Shown: positions 8,891 through 17,220, counted from the stretch's first letter. The stretch: DNA of 41,020 bases from Xanthobacteraceae bacterium (GCA_019746355.1 JAIESC010000005.1:1-41020); one strand, 5' to 3'. Numbers and translations: made by a program. The notes: generated from the sequence alone by a model not told the origin.

Positions 8891-9658
8891 TCACCGCACT
8901 CGCTGCGAAGGTCGCCACTTCAGAAATATCTGTTCGAACAGCGACACGGCAGCGATGCCGCAGGTCGTGAACAGCGTGATAAGTACCAGCGCAGAAAACA
9001 CCAGCGAGGTGTCCATGTTAAACTGGCCGGACAGCACGAGATGGCCAATCCCGCTGTTGCCGCCGATGAACTCCCCGACGATCGAGCCCACCAGAGCGAG
9101 CGGGAATGCCACCTTTACGCTGTCTGCGATGTAAGGCAGCGCATTCATAAGCTGCACTTTGAAAAAGATCCGGCCGCGGGTCCCTCCGGCGAGCTTCGAA
9201 AGGTCCAGGACATCAGCTTCGATTTCGGACAGCCCCGTCAGGGAGTTCACAAACACAGGGAACAGAGCAAGCAGAAAAGCGAGCACGATCTTCGATTCGA
9301 CTCCCAAGCCGAACCAAATGATGAGCAGGGGCGCGATCGCAATCTTCGGAATGCTGTTGAAGGCTGCGAGAAATGGCAGGACGATGGACTTCAGTGCCGG
9401 CATGAATACAACCAGCAACGCGAGCGAGACGCCGAACAGCAGCGCTAGAAACAGTCCGGCGATCGTCGTACCTGCGGTAAATCCCAGATGGTACAATTGC
9501 GTCGGAAACGTCTCGATCAGGCGGGCAAGAATGCTTGACGGCAGCGGCAGTATGTATTCGGGCACGTTCGTAAATTGAACGCCGAACTGCCAAAGCAGGA
9601 TGAAGGCCACCAAAGCGATCCAAGGCCTGAGAGCGCGCGGCAGTCGTATCACGGTCAT
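8891..9658 (-). CDS. ABC transporter permease, NitT/TauT type
   Basis: An integral membrane protein of about 255 residues with roughly six hydrophobic segments: LVAFILLWQFGVQF, TIAGLFLALLFGVSLALLVVF, SIVLPFLAAF, IVLAFLLALFPVFV, VAFPLALVGSIVGEF and VFSALVLITLFTTCGIAAV. AAFNSIPKIAIAPLLIIWFG is the family signature of TauC/SsuC/ThiX-like permeases, and KLAGGTRGRIFFKVQLMNALPYI is the EAA-type loop that contacts the ATPase. ATG 9658, preceded by AGGG at proper spacing, is preferred over ATG 9664 or an upstream TTG. It lies 8 bp after the ATPase gene and pairs with it and the binding protein as one importer. The solute is unknown. Confidence 0.9.
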   Translation of the reverse strand: MTVIRLPRALRPWIALVAFILLWQFGVQFTNVPEYILPLPSSILARLIETFPTQLYHLGFTAGTTIAGLFLALLFGVSLALLVVFMPALKSIVLPFLAAFNSIPKIAIAPLLIIWFGLGVESKIVLAFLLALFPVFVNSLTGLSEIEADVLDLSKLAGGTRGRIFFKVQLMNALPYIADSVKVAFPLALVGSIVGEFIGGNSGIGHLVLSGQFNMDTSLVFSALVLITLFTTCGIAAVSLFEQIFLKWRPSQRVR

Positions 9659-9666
9659 CGCCATCC

Positions 9667-10440
9667 CTATTCTATCCAACCTGCCGCCACGTGATTGCTG
9701 ACATGGGTGGAGAGCTTGATGAAAGCCGGATCGGAGAGTGTGCTGCGATCCCGCGGGCGAGGCAGGTCGACATCGACCACCTCGGCAATTCGTCCGGGCC
9801 TCGCACTCATCACTAAGATTTTGTCGGAGAGAAGAACAGCTTCCGTAATGCTGTGGGTCACCAACAAGACGGTGTTGCGGCTAACGCTCCAGATCTTCTG
9901 AAGCTCGAAGCCCATTCGCTCGCGCGTGATGATGTCCAGCGCGCCGAAGGGCTCGTCCATCAGGATGATCGAGGGGTTCAGCAGCAATGATCGACAAATC
10001 GCAACGCGTTGCTGCATTCCTCCGGATAGCTCGTGGGGATAACGGCGCTCGAACCCGGATAGGCCGGCAAGCTCAAGAAGATCCATGGCGCGCGCGCGGT
10101 GCTTGGCCGCGGGATCGCCTCGCATTTCGGCAACGAACGACACGTTCTCAAGCGCAGTGCGCCACGGAAGGAGAACGGGGGATTGGAACACCATGCCCAT
10201 GTCGCTCGCCGGGCCATTCAGAGCACGGCCACGCAGGTCGACCGTTCCGCCGGACGCACTGATAAGCCCGGCTACGATGCGTAAAAGTGTCGACTTTCCG
10301 CAGCCGCTCGGCCCGACGATCGACACGAATTCGTGAGCACGGACCTGAAAGGAAACATCCTCGACCGCGCAGACATTCTTGAACGTCTTAGAGACGTTGA
10401 CAACGTTGACGACCGTATCCTGCAAACCAGGCCTCATCAT
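9667..10440 (-). CDS. ABC transporter ATP-binding protein, NitT/TauT type
   Basis: A cytoplasmic ATPase of about 257 residues that drives the importer formed with the adjacent permease. It has Walker A GPSGCGKST, Q-loop MVFQSPVLLPWRT, signature LSGGMQQR, Walker B SIILMDEPFGALD and switch His in LLVTHSITEAV. The VFQ...LLPWRTALENV form is typical of the nitrate/sulfonate/taurine/thiamine-precursor group. The start is placed at the double ATG at 10440/10437; the frame extends further upstream without evidence for use. It is encoded between the binding protein and the permease on the minus strand. Confidence 0.92.
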   Translation of the reverse strand: MMRPGLQDTVVNVVNVSKTFKNVCAVEDVSFQVRAHEFVSIVGPSGCGKSTLLRIVAGLISASGGTVDLRGRALNGPASDMGMVFQSPVLLPWRTALENVSFVAEMRGDPAAKHRARAMDLLELAGLSGFERRYPHELSGGMQQRVAICRSLLLNPSIILMDEPFGALDIITRERMGFELQKIWSVSRNTVLLVTHSITEAVLLSDKILVMSARPGRIAEVVDVDLPRPRDRSTLSDPAFIKLSTHVSNHVAAGWIE

Positions 10441-10536
10441 AACCGTCTCACCACCACTGACCCGCTGCCTGAGGACTCTGTCCGCAAGCCGCAATGCGGG
10501 CGTCCCAAAGCGCCGCGACGCGCATTTGAAGATCGC

Positions 10537-11535
10537 CTATTTCCGCGGTCCGATCTCGAAAAAGACATCCTCGGGCTTGACGTCTGTTTGCAGCTTCAAG
10601 GCGGTCTTGGTCAGCTCGATGGTACGCTGAAGGCGCTCGGTTGTAGCTGAGCCGTAGCCGCTGGCCTTCACATAGTCCGTGTCGATGGCCTTGATGGCGC
10701 GTGTCCACTGCGCGAGGACGGTGTCCCGCTGCATGGTCGGATTGCGGGAAACCATAATGGCAGCGGCCTCCTCCGGATTTGCGATAGCGTATTGAACCGC
10801 CTTTGCAACCGCCGCCCTGAACCGCCGGACCTCCTCGGCTTGCGACTGCAAGCTCTCCGCCCGCGCGACAATGAAGAAACCAAAGACGTCATAACCGAAG
10901 TTTGCAAACGGAAGGAAGTGCGCTTGCTTGCGTTGTGTAGCGACGATGCGGTCAAGGGCCGGCATGTCGCCGTCAAATGCTGCCGTGAACAAGTCGACCT
11001 CATTGCTCATTAGCAGAGAGATGTAGACGCTGGGATCGGCTGCCCGCCATTTGACTGTTCCGGGATCAAGGCCTTTCAGTGAAAACACCACGGGCAAGAT
11101 CACGCGCACGTTATCGGTCGGCGAGGCGGCGATCGACGCACCGTTCAACGCCTCCAAACTCCCATAAGGCTTGAGCGATGCGAGGCCAGCTGTCGACGTA
11201 TCCATGAAGACCGAAATCGCCCGGACCTTCGCTCCTTTAGCGATCGCCTGGACGACGACGCCAGCATCTGCCATGCCGAAATCGGCGCGCCCGGCTTCGA
11301 CGGCACTCACTACGAAGCCGCTGCCAGAGGCAGGCGCGATCTGGACGTCGAATCCGGCATCCCTGAAGAAGCCCTTCTGCACGCCAACGAACAGCGGAGC
11401 ATGTCGCCCGTGCAAGACATAGTTGGTGAGGACGTTGATCCGCTTAGGCGAATTGGCCTGGGCGAGAGCAACATGGGTCGACGCCGTCAAAACTGCCGCG
11501 AGCATTGCTGCGATGATGTGTGCCGAACGGATCAT
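10537..11535 (-). CDS. ABC transporter substrate-binding protein, NMT1/THI5-like
   Basis: A 332-residue periplasmic binding protein. The N-terminus is a Sec signal peptide ending in ALA-QA at about residue 25-27. The mature part starts RINVLTNYVLHGRHAPLFVGVQKGFFRDAGFDV, the pattern of NMT1/THI5/SsuA proteins, followed by VVSAVEAGRADFGMADAGVVVQAIAKG. The ATG at 11535 is preceded by a strong AAGGAGG. It lies just downstream of the UbiD-type gene and upstream of the ATPase and permease. Family members bind thiamine precursors, sulfonates, nitrate, aromatic acids or heterocyclic compounds. The location suggests an imidazole- or other heteroaromatic-acid ligand, but nothing in the sequence shows this directly. 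Confidence 0.9.
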   Translation of the reverse strand: MIRSAHIIAAMLAAVLTASTHVALAQANSPKRINVLTNYVLHGRHAPLFVGVQKGFFRDAGFDVQIAPASGSGFVVSAVEAGRADFGMADAGVVVQAIAKGAKVRAISVFMDTSTAGLASLKPYGSLEALNGASIAASPTDNVRVILPVVFSLKGLDPGTVKWRAADPSVYISLLMSNEVDLFTAAFDGDMPALDRIVATQRKQAHFLPFANFGYDVFGFFIVARAESLQSQAEEVRRFRAAVAKAVQYAIANPEEAAAIMVSRNPTMQRDTVLAQWTRAIKAIDTDYVKASGYGSATTERLQRTIELTKTALKLQTDVKPEDVFFEIGPRK

Positions 11536-11566
11536 GACCTACCTCCTTCAAAATCGTTGCGGCCCA

Positions 11567-12898
11567 TCAACGGCCGTCGGCTTTGCCGAAATACTTCGCA
11601 AGATCGACGGTGTCGGCGCCCGGTATCCGCTTCCTGACGTATTCCGCCTCGCGGCCGAACGGGATGGTGGCGTCGATGCCAAGACGCCCCCAGTGATCCT
11701 TAAGCGGATCGCGGTAGAAAGACGGGGTCTCCGGTATGATCATCACGTCCTTGTCAGGACGCGACCGCGTAAGGATGGCCCACATCACATCATCCATGCT
11801 GTAAATGTCGACGTCCTCATCGACGACGGTGCACGTCTTGGCCCAGGTCGGCTCCGCGCCAAACACCGCCAGAAGCACCTGACGCGCGTGGCCCTCGTAG
11901 GACGGCTTCATCTTAACGACGGCGTGCAGCACAAAAGGCTGGCACGTCACATCGAGAATGCCGGGGAGCACGGCGCTGATCCGCTGATAGATGTTCGCGG
12001 AAACTGAAAGTTCGAGCGTGAGCACTTCTTCCGCCGAGCCGCACAGGATGCTGTGGAAGATGGCGTCCGACCTGCAGGTGACGCCCAGCACCTCAAACAC
12101 GGCGTTGGGCGCCGCGGGCACGTAATAACCCATGAACTCGCCGAACGGGCCTTCCAGCCGTCGCTCATTCGGAATAAAGCGGCCTTCAATCACGATCTCG
12201 GTCGATGCGGGAACCATGAGATCGATGTGCTTGCAAGGCCGCATGGCGATGGGCTCGCCAGACAACTGCGCCGCCAGCTCAAGCTCGTCGGCATCGTAGG
12301 GCAACGGCGCGGCCGCAGTCAGAAAGCTGGCCGGCGGAGGACCGATGAGCATGGCGGCGTCGAGCGGCTTTCCCATTTTTTCCGCCTTCTCATGATAGAG
12401 CGTAAGATGATGTCGAGGCGCCAGGCGGCAACGCAATTCCTTGTCGCTCACATACATGGAGCGATGAAATGAAAGATTGCGGACGCCGGTTTCCGGCTCT
12501 TTCGCAAGGAACATCGCCGACGTGAAGTATGGTGCGGCATCGCGCTCCGAATAAGTCAGAAGCGGAAGATCGCTCAGCTTGCAGTCGACCAGATCGATGG
12601 GCTGCGATTCCTCGATGAGCGAGATGCTCCTTTGGGCGGCAACACTTGCCAGACTACTCCACTGCCGGCAAAAATCGTTTGCCCCAATTCCGAGGATTTC
12701 AGCCAGCCGCGCTCGGCTTCCATACACATTGGTGAGCACCGGCATCTTGGTCCCGGCAACATTGTGAAACAAAATCGGCTTAGCCCACTTGTCTTGGGCA
12801 GCCTTGGTGACCGCGGCCAGCTCGTGGCGCGGATTGACTTGCCTATGGACCTCCAACAGGTTTCCTTGCGCTCTAAGCCGAGCGAGATACTCGCGCAT
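11567..12898 (-). CDS. UbiD-family (prenylated-FMN dependent) decarboxylase
   Basis: A 443-residue member of the UbiD/Fdc1 family, which uses prenylated FMN made by a UbiX partner to (de)carboxylate aromatic, heteroaromatic or acrylic acids. Visible landmarks are NLSFHRSMYV (Asn141, near the metal/cofactor site), LAPRHHLTLYHEKAEKMGKPLDAAMLIG, and EGPFGEFMGYY, containing Glu249 and Glu254 of the catalytic Glu pair. It is the first gene of a unit with the ABC importer and the ThDP enzyme, about 80 bp downstream of a putative HutC site. No UbiX gene is in the window. General UbiQ-pathway UbiD is possible but unlikely here; a catabolic role is favoured by the regulator and transporter. Confidence 0.85.
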   Translation of the reverse strand: MREYLARLRAQGNLLEVHRQVNPRHELAAVTKAAQDKWAKPILFHNVAGTKMPVLTNVYGSRARLAEILGIGANDFCRQWSSLASVAAQRSISLIEESQPIDLVDCKLSDLPLLTYSERDAAPYFTSAMFLAKEPETGVRNLSFHRSMYVSDKELRCRLAPRHHLTLYHEKAEKMGKPLDAAMLIGPPPASFLTAAAPLPYDADELELAAQLSGEPIAMRPCKHIDLMVPASTEIVIEGRFIPNERRLEGPFGEFMGYYVPAAPNAVFEVLGVTCRSDAIFHSILCGSAEEVLTLELSVSANIYQRISAVLPGILDVTCQPFVLHAVVKMKPSYEGHARQVLLAVFGAEPTWAKTCTVVDEDVDIYSMDDVMWAILTRSRPDKDVMIIPETPSFYRDPLKDHWGRLGIDATIPFGREAEYVRKRIPGADTVDLAKYFGKADGR

Positions 12899-12977
12899 AT
12901 GCCGATTGTCTCCGCGGGCAGGCTGTGACCACGTTGTCGATAAGCCTTCCCGAACATCTTAATGGCCCTCAACCTAA

Positions 12978-12991
12978 TGTCTATACAAAAT
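12978..12991. promoter_or_regulatory. Putative HutC-type operator upstream of the UbiD/ABC/ThDP unit
   Basis: TGTCTATACAAAAT lies in the 221-bp gap between the regulator gene and the UbiD-type gene. It is identical over 14 bases to the motif in the hutI/hutF promoter region at 5670-5683. The shared site indicates that both units answer to one regulator, most simply the GntR/HutC protein encoded just upstream. The remainder of the gap shows no convincing gene. Confidence 0.7.
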
Positions 12992-13119
12992 ACGCCTGCG
13001 CGCGCGTCGATGCGACGCACCTTGGTCCGACGCGTTCCATGCGTAGAAATCCCCGACCAAGCGAAAGCAGCCCGCTGAAGCGACGACGTGGGCTGCACAA
13101 AGGCCAAAGTGGGTAACGC

Positions 13120-13935
13120 CTAGGGCAAGCGACGATTGGCCAACCGGCGCGCTTTCACATCTTCTTTTTTGGCAAACGGTTGCTTCGGCTCGAAGCTAGC
13201 AATCAGTTGATGGGCCGTGCCGGGATAAGTCAGCCGCACGAATGTGACCGGCTGGGCCGCATACCAGGTGCGTCGCTCGACCGCCAGGCACGGTGCAGTG
13301 GACCTGATGTGAAGCGTCGCCGCCGTCTCGCGGGACGGGCTGATTGCCTTGATACGGTTTTCGGCTGCGGTCCAAGGAATCTTGCTGCTGAGCCACGGCC
13401 CCGGGGCCATATCTTCGAACCGCTCGAATGCTGCGTCGGGGACAACAGACAGATTGATGACGCGCTCTTCGAGACAAAATGGCTCGTTGCCGGCGAAGTG
13501 CAAACAAACGACTTCGATGACCTGCTTCGGCAAGTCGGATCCAAGCTGCTCCCGCTCGAGCGAGTTCGCGTGACGCTTGGTCAAGTGCAACACTTCAAAG
13601 CGATACGGGATGCCAAGTGCCGCGACCTCCGACCGGATCTCCTGCACTTCAAGCACAGCCGATTGTGATCGCGGCCGTGCGACGAACGTTCCCGCCTTCC
13701 GCCGCCGCTCAACCAAGCCAGCCGCCGCGAGTTGGGTAATGACCTTGTTGACCGTCATCCGCGAGCACCGGTACGCCGTGGTCAGTTCATGCTCGAATGG
13801 AATCTTGTGGCCGGGAGGCCACTTCCCCGACAGGATTTTCTGCTGCAGCTCAGCAAGGATGGTTTCGTGCAAGGACCCGTTGGCAATGGGCCGTTTCTTG
13901 CGCGGCTTTCTGTTCATGGCCATTCGAGCATTCAT
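13120..13935 (-). CDS. hutC: GntR-family transcriptional regulator, HutC subfamily
   Basis: A cytoplasmic repressor-type regulator of about 271 residues. The N-terminal winged helix reads LQQKILSGKWPPGHKIPFEHEL, SRMTVNKVITQLAAAGLVERRRKAGTFVA; the C-terminal UTRA ligand domain includes CLEERVINL and ends VTFVRLTYPGTAHQLIASF, the HutC-subfamily hallmark. In known systems urocanate binds HutC and releases DNA. The start is ATG 13935 (MNARMAMNRK); ATG 13923 and 13917 are equally possible because no strong ribosome site distinguishes them, and the longer open frame to 14151 would run into the divergent ligase. It probably controls the hut genes and the UbiD unit through the two matching sites. The effector in this island may not be urocanate itself. 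Confidence 0.85.
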   Translation of the reverse strand: MNARMAMNRKPRKKRPIANGSLHETILAELQQKILSGKWPPGHKIPFEHELTTAYRCSRMTVNKVITQLAAAGLVERRRKAGTFVARPRSQSAVLEVQEIRSEVAALGIPYRFEVLHLTKRHANSLEREQLGSDLPKQVIEVVCLHFAGNEPFCLEERVINLSVVPDAAFERFEDMAPGPWLSSKIPWTAAENRIKAISPSRETAATLHIRSTAPCLAVERRTWYAAQPVTFVRLTYPGTAHQLIASFEPKQPFAKKEDVKARRLANRRLP

Positions 13936-13976
13936 CTGTGGATAGGAATTTGAGAGCGAACGAACGTCAAAAGCGG

Positions 13977-14002
13977 ACTGGATATTCCGTATACTGGATA
14001 TT
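13977..14002. promoter_or_regulatory. Direct repeat with central dyad in the hutC / CoA-ligase divergent promoter region
   Basis: ACTGGATATT occurs twice, at 13977-13986 and 13993-14002, 16 bp apart, around the palindrome GTATAC. The site lies between the starts of the regulator gene (minus) and the acyl-CoA ligase gene (plus). It does not match the 14-bp putative HutC sites. It could be an operator for a different regulator or part of a promoter; only position and repetition support it. Confidence 0.4.
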
Positions 14003-14050
14003 GAGCTTTGCGATAAGATCAAAGCAAATCCTGAAAGCCGCCGGGGAGAG

Positions 14051-15931
14051 ATGAGCGCCGCAAGTCCATTCGAGCCGCTGCGGAACATCCACGACATTGT
14101 TGAGCTCGAACGCGTTCCGCTCAAACAGAGGCTGCTGTCGTGGGACGTCAACGACTGGATCCGGCGCGGCTTCGATCTCGCGCCGCAGAAGGTCGCGATC
14201 CGCTACGTCGCCGACGGCAATCCGGAAACGCCGGCGCTGTCGGTCACCTATGGCGAGCTCAAGCGCCGGGTCACGGCGGCCGCCAACCTGTTCCACGCGC
14301 TCGGCGTCGGCCCGGACGACGCCGTGCTCTATCTCCTGCCGACCACGCCGCATCTTTACACCGTGATGCTCGGCTCGCTGGCCGCGGGCGTCTCCTGCTG
14401 CATCAACTGGATGCTGGAGCCCTCGCACTGGGCCGGCCTGATCAAGGGCTCGCGCGCCAAGGTGGTCGTCGCGCTCGGGCCGACCCCGGGCTACGAAATC
14501 TGGGAGAAGCTGCAGAGCATCCGCGCCGACATTCCAGCCGGCGTCACGGTGCTGTCGGCCCAGACGCTCGGCGGCGCGCCGCTCAAGGAGACCGATTTCG
14601 ACGCGCTGGCAGCGAAGCAGCCAAGCGACAAGCTGACCTTCACGCGCAAGGCGCAGCGCGGCGACATCGCCGCCTATGTGCATTCCGGCGGCACCACAGG
14701 CTCGCCGAAGCTCGTCAGGCTGACGCACCAGGGCTTCAGCTACAAGTTCTGGGCCAATACGCTGGTGATGGCGCACACCGCCGACGACGTGATCTTCTCC
14801 GACTATCCGATGTTCCATATCGCCGGCTTCTTCGGCCGCGGCATCATGGCGATCGCCGACGGCATGGAGATCGTCATCCCCTCGCCGAGCGGCGCGCGCG
14901 ACAAGCGCTTCATCGAGAACTACTGGAAGTTCGTCGAAAAATTCCGCATCTCGATCCTGTCCGGCGTCCCGACCACGCTGGCCCAGCTCAGCAAGATGCC
15001 GCCGACCGGCGAGAACCTCTCGTCGCTGCGCCCCTACGGCGTCACCGGCTCGACCGCGTTTCCGGCCGAGGTCGCGCGTCAGCTCGAAAAAATCTGCGGC
15101 GTGCGCATGCTGGCAAGCTACGGCGCGACCGAATACACGCAGAACGTCGCCCAGCCGCCGCGCGACGGCGATCCGCGCTACGGCTCGGCCGGGCTGCGAC
15201 TGCCCTACACGGAGATCAGGATCGTCGAGCTCGACGACGGCGGCCGCATCAGGCGCGAATGCGCGCCCGACGAGATCGGGCTGGTGGTGGTCAGGGGCCC
15301 GAGCGTGACGCCCGGTTATGTCGACGAGGCGGCAAACCAGGGCGTGCTGCTGCCGGACGGCTGGTTCAACTCAGGCGACCTCGGCCGGCTCGATCCCGAC
15401 GGCTTCCTCTGGATCACCGGCCGGGCGAAGGACGTCATCATCCGCGGCGGCCACAACATCGATCCGACGGTGATCGAGGAGACGCTGCTGAAGCATCCCG
15501 ACGTGGTGCTGGCCGCCGCGGTCAGCAAGCCGGACTCCTACGCGGGCGAGCTGCCGATTGCCTATGTGCAGCTCGTGCCGAACGCCAAGGCCACCGCCGA
15601 CGAGGTGCAGGCCTTCGCCCAGGCGAACAGCCCGGAACGCGCGGCGGCGCCCAAGGAAATCATCCTGATCGACAAGATGCCGCTGACCGACGTGGGCAAG
15701 CCCGCGAAGGTTCAGCTCCGCCTCGATGCGGCGCGGCGCGCCTTCACGGCGGCGCTGGCCGACGTGGCCGGCGGCGGCACGGTGTCGGTCGACATGGTCG
15801 CCGACCCCAAGCAGGGCAATCGCGCGGTGATCAAGGTCGGAAACAGCGGCGTCTCGCGGCAAGAGATCGAAGGCCGCATCCGGGAGCGGATGAAGTACTA
15901 CGCGACGCCGTACGAGATCAGTTGGCGGTAG
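14051..15931 (+). CDS. AMP-forming acyl-CoA synthetase (ligase)
   Basis: Activates a carboxylic acid to its CoA thioester through an acyl-adenylate. In 626 residues it shows the ATP loop VHSGGTTGSPK (210-220), the A5 motif YGATEYTQN (357-365), NSGDLGRLDPDGF (440-451), WITGRAKDVIIRGGHNIDP (454-472) and the C-terminal catalytic lysine region LTDVGKPAK (545-553). About 65 residues follow the usual end of the fold, an unusual extension of unknown role. The start ATG at 14051 is preceded by GGGGAGAG. It opens a plus-strand catabolic run with a Bug-type binding protein, two acyl-CoA dehydrogenases and a crotonase. Aromatic, cyclic or medium-chain acids are all possible substrates; the sequence alone does not decide. 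Confidence 0.92.
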   Translation: MSAASPFEPLRNIHDIVELERVPLKQRLLSWDVNDWIRRGFDLAPQKVAIRYVADGNPETPALSVTYGELKRRVTAAANLFHALGVGPDDAVLYLLPTTPHLYTVMLGSLAAGVSCCINWMLEPSHWAGLIKGSRAKVVVALGPTPGYEIWEKLQSIRADIPAGVTVLSAQTLGGAPLKETDFDALAAKQPSDKLTFTRKAQRGDIAAYVHSGGTTGSPKLVRLTHQGFSYKFWANTLVMAHTADDVIFSDYPMFHIAGFFGRGIMAIADGMEIVIPSPSGARDKRFIENYWKFVEKFRISILSGVPTTLAQLSKMPPTGENLSSLRPYGVTGSTAFPAEVARQLEKICGVRMLASYGATEYTQNVAQPPRDGDPRYGSAGLRLPYTEIRIVELDDGGRIRRECAPDEIGLVVVRGPSVTPGYVDEAANQGVLLPDGWFNSGDLGRLDPDGFLWITGRAKDVIIRGGHNIDPTVIEETLLKHPDVVLAAAVSKPDSYAGELPIAYVQLVPNAKATADEVQAFAQANSPERAAAPKEIILIDKMPLTDVGKPAKVQLRLDAARRAFTAALADVAGGGTVSVDMVADPKQGNRAVIKVGNSGVSRQEIEGRIRERMKYYATPYEISWR

Positions 15932-16005
15932 CGGCTGATACGCTGCGGCCGAACGACCGAAGGAGACAAGCCTGCGGACCAACCGCGGGCAGCAGGGAGG
16001 AAACG

Positions 16006-17010
16006 ATGGGCTTGGGTTCTTTGTTGTCGCGCACGCTGCTCGGCATGCTCGGCGTTCTGTGTGTCGCCAGCACCGCCGCAGTCGCGCAGGAAAAATACCC
16101 GGCGAAGCCCGTGAAAATCATCGTGCCGCTCGCGCCGGGCGGGGCCATCGACGTGTTCGTGCGGGCGCTCGGCAAGGAGTTCGAGACGCGGACCGGCGGC
16201 AGCGTGGTGGTCGAGAACCGCGCCGGCGCGAACACCATCATCGCCGCCAATGCCTGCAAGGGCGCAGCCCCGGACGGCTACACCATCTGCCTGCTGACCC
16301 GCAGCACCGTCTCGATCAATCCCGAGCTCTACAAGAGGCTCTCGTATGAGCCGCTCAAGGACTTCGAGCCGATCACCAACGGCTTCTTCGGCCAGCAGAT
16401 CGTCATCCTGAACAAGAACGTGCCGGTCAGCGGCTTTGCCGAGTTGGTCGAGTATTCGAAGAAGAACCCGGACAAGCTCAACTTCGCCTCGATGGGGCTC
16501 GGCGGCGACTCGCACCTGATCATGGAATGGCTGAAGCACAGCACCGGCGCGAGGTTCGCGCATATCCCGTACAAGGGCTTCCCGGAGGCGATGACCTCGT
16601 TCAAGGCGAACGACGTCCAATTGATCGCCCTGCTGGTCGGCAACCCGGATCTGGCGCGTCAGGTGCGCGACGGCGAGGTGAAGGGGCTGCTGCTCCCGGG
16701 CAGCAAGCGATCCCCGCTGGTCCCGCAGGTACCGACCTTCGCCGAGTCGGGGCTCCGCTCCGACGAGACGACATTCATGCCGTGGTTCGGATTTTTTGCG
16801 CCCAAGGGCACGCCGGCCGAGTACATTGCCAAGCTTAATGCCGAATTCAACGCCATCTCGGCCATTCCGGAGTTCCGCGAGCGCTTCCTGACCTCGAAGG
16901 GGTTTCTGCCGGCCGGCACCAAGCCCGACGTGTTTGCCAAGTTCCTGGTCGAGGACCGCAAGGTCGCAGCCGAGCTGGTCGCCCTCTCGGGCGTCAAGCT
17001 CGACGAGTAA
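16006..17010 (+). CDS. Tripartite tricarboxylate transporter-type substrate-binding protein (Bug family)
   Basis: A 334-residue periplasmic binding protein of the TctC/Bug family. It has a signal peptide ending AVA-Q at about residue 27, then YPAKPVKIIVPLAPGGAIDVFVRALGKEF, VVENRAGANTIIAAN, DGYTICLLT and HIPYKGFPEAMTSF, which are the standard Bug segments. ATG 16006 is chosen because AGGGAGG lies five bases upstream; the preceding frame reads through the ligase gene and is not coding. No TctA/TctB membrane genes are nearby, which is usual for the many orphan Bug proteins. Its place between the CoA ligase and the acyl-CoA dehydrogenases suggests that it binds the carboxylate which this pathway activates. 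Confidence 0.92.
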   Translation: MGLGSLLSRTLLGMLGVLCVASTAAVAQEKYPAKPVKIIVPLAPGGAIDVFVRALGKEFETRTGGSVVVENRAGANTIIAANACKGAAPDGYTICLLTRSTVSINPELYKRLSYEPLKDFEPITNGFFGQQIVILNKNVPVSGFAELVEYSKKNPDKLNFASMGLGGDSHLIMEWLKHSTGARFAHIPYKGFPEAMTSFKANDVQLIALLVGNPDLARQVRDGEVKGLLLPGSKRSPLVPQVPTFAESGLRSDETTFMPWFGFFAPKGTPAEYIAKLNAEFNAISAIPEFRERFLTSKGFLPAGTKPDVFAKFLVEDRKVAAELVALSGVKLDE

Positions 17011-17050
17011 TCGCAAGGCGGTGTCCAGTTGGTATGGCCACCATTTCCGC

Positions 17051-17175
17051 CGTCATGCGCGGGCTTGTCCCGCGCATCCCGCTTAGGGAAGCACAGTGCC
17101 CGCCTAAGCGGGATGGCCGGGACATAGGCAAGCGAAGCGACGCCGTCCTTCGGACGGCTATGCCCGGCCATGACG
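17051..17175. repeat. Intergenic palindromic repeat with three nested hairpins
   Basis: Outer arms GTCATGCGCGGGC and GCCCGGCCATGAC enclose two further hairpins. One is CATCCCGCTTAGG (17075-17087) with CCTAAGCGGGATG (17103-17115). The other is GCCGTCC-TTC-GGACGGC (17142-17158). Mosaic elements of this kind are scattered between genes in Bradyrhizobium-like genomes. It fills most of the gap between the Bug gene and the first acyl-CoA dehydrogenase and may act as a terminator or mRNA stabiliser. Confidence 0.8.
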
Positions 17176-17220
17176 TGGATGGGCTAGTACAAACCAAATG
17201 AAAAGCGCTTTAGTACCCAG

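Noticed and set aside
12925..13116. A 63-codon plus-strand open frame in the gap upstream of the UbiD-type gene.
   Set aside because: It runs across the putative operator, has no good ribosome site and no recognisable sequence.
14140..17010. A 956-codon open frame reading through the CoA ligase region into the Bug protein.
   Set aside because: Only the last 334 codons match a protein family, starting at ATG 16006 with a good ribosome site; the earlier part is a shadow of the ligase.
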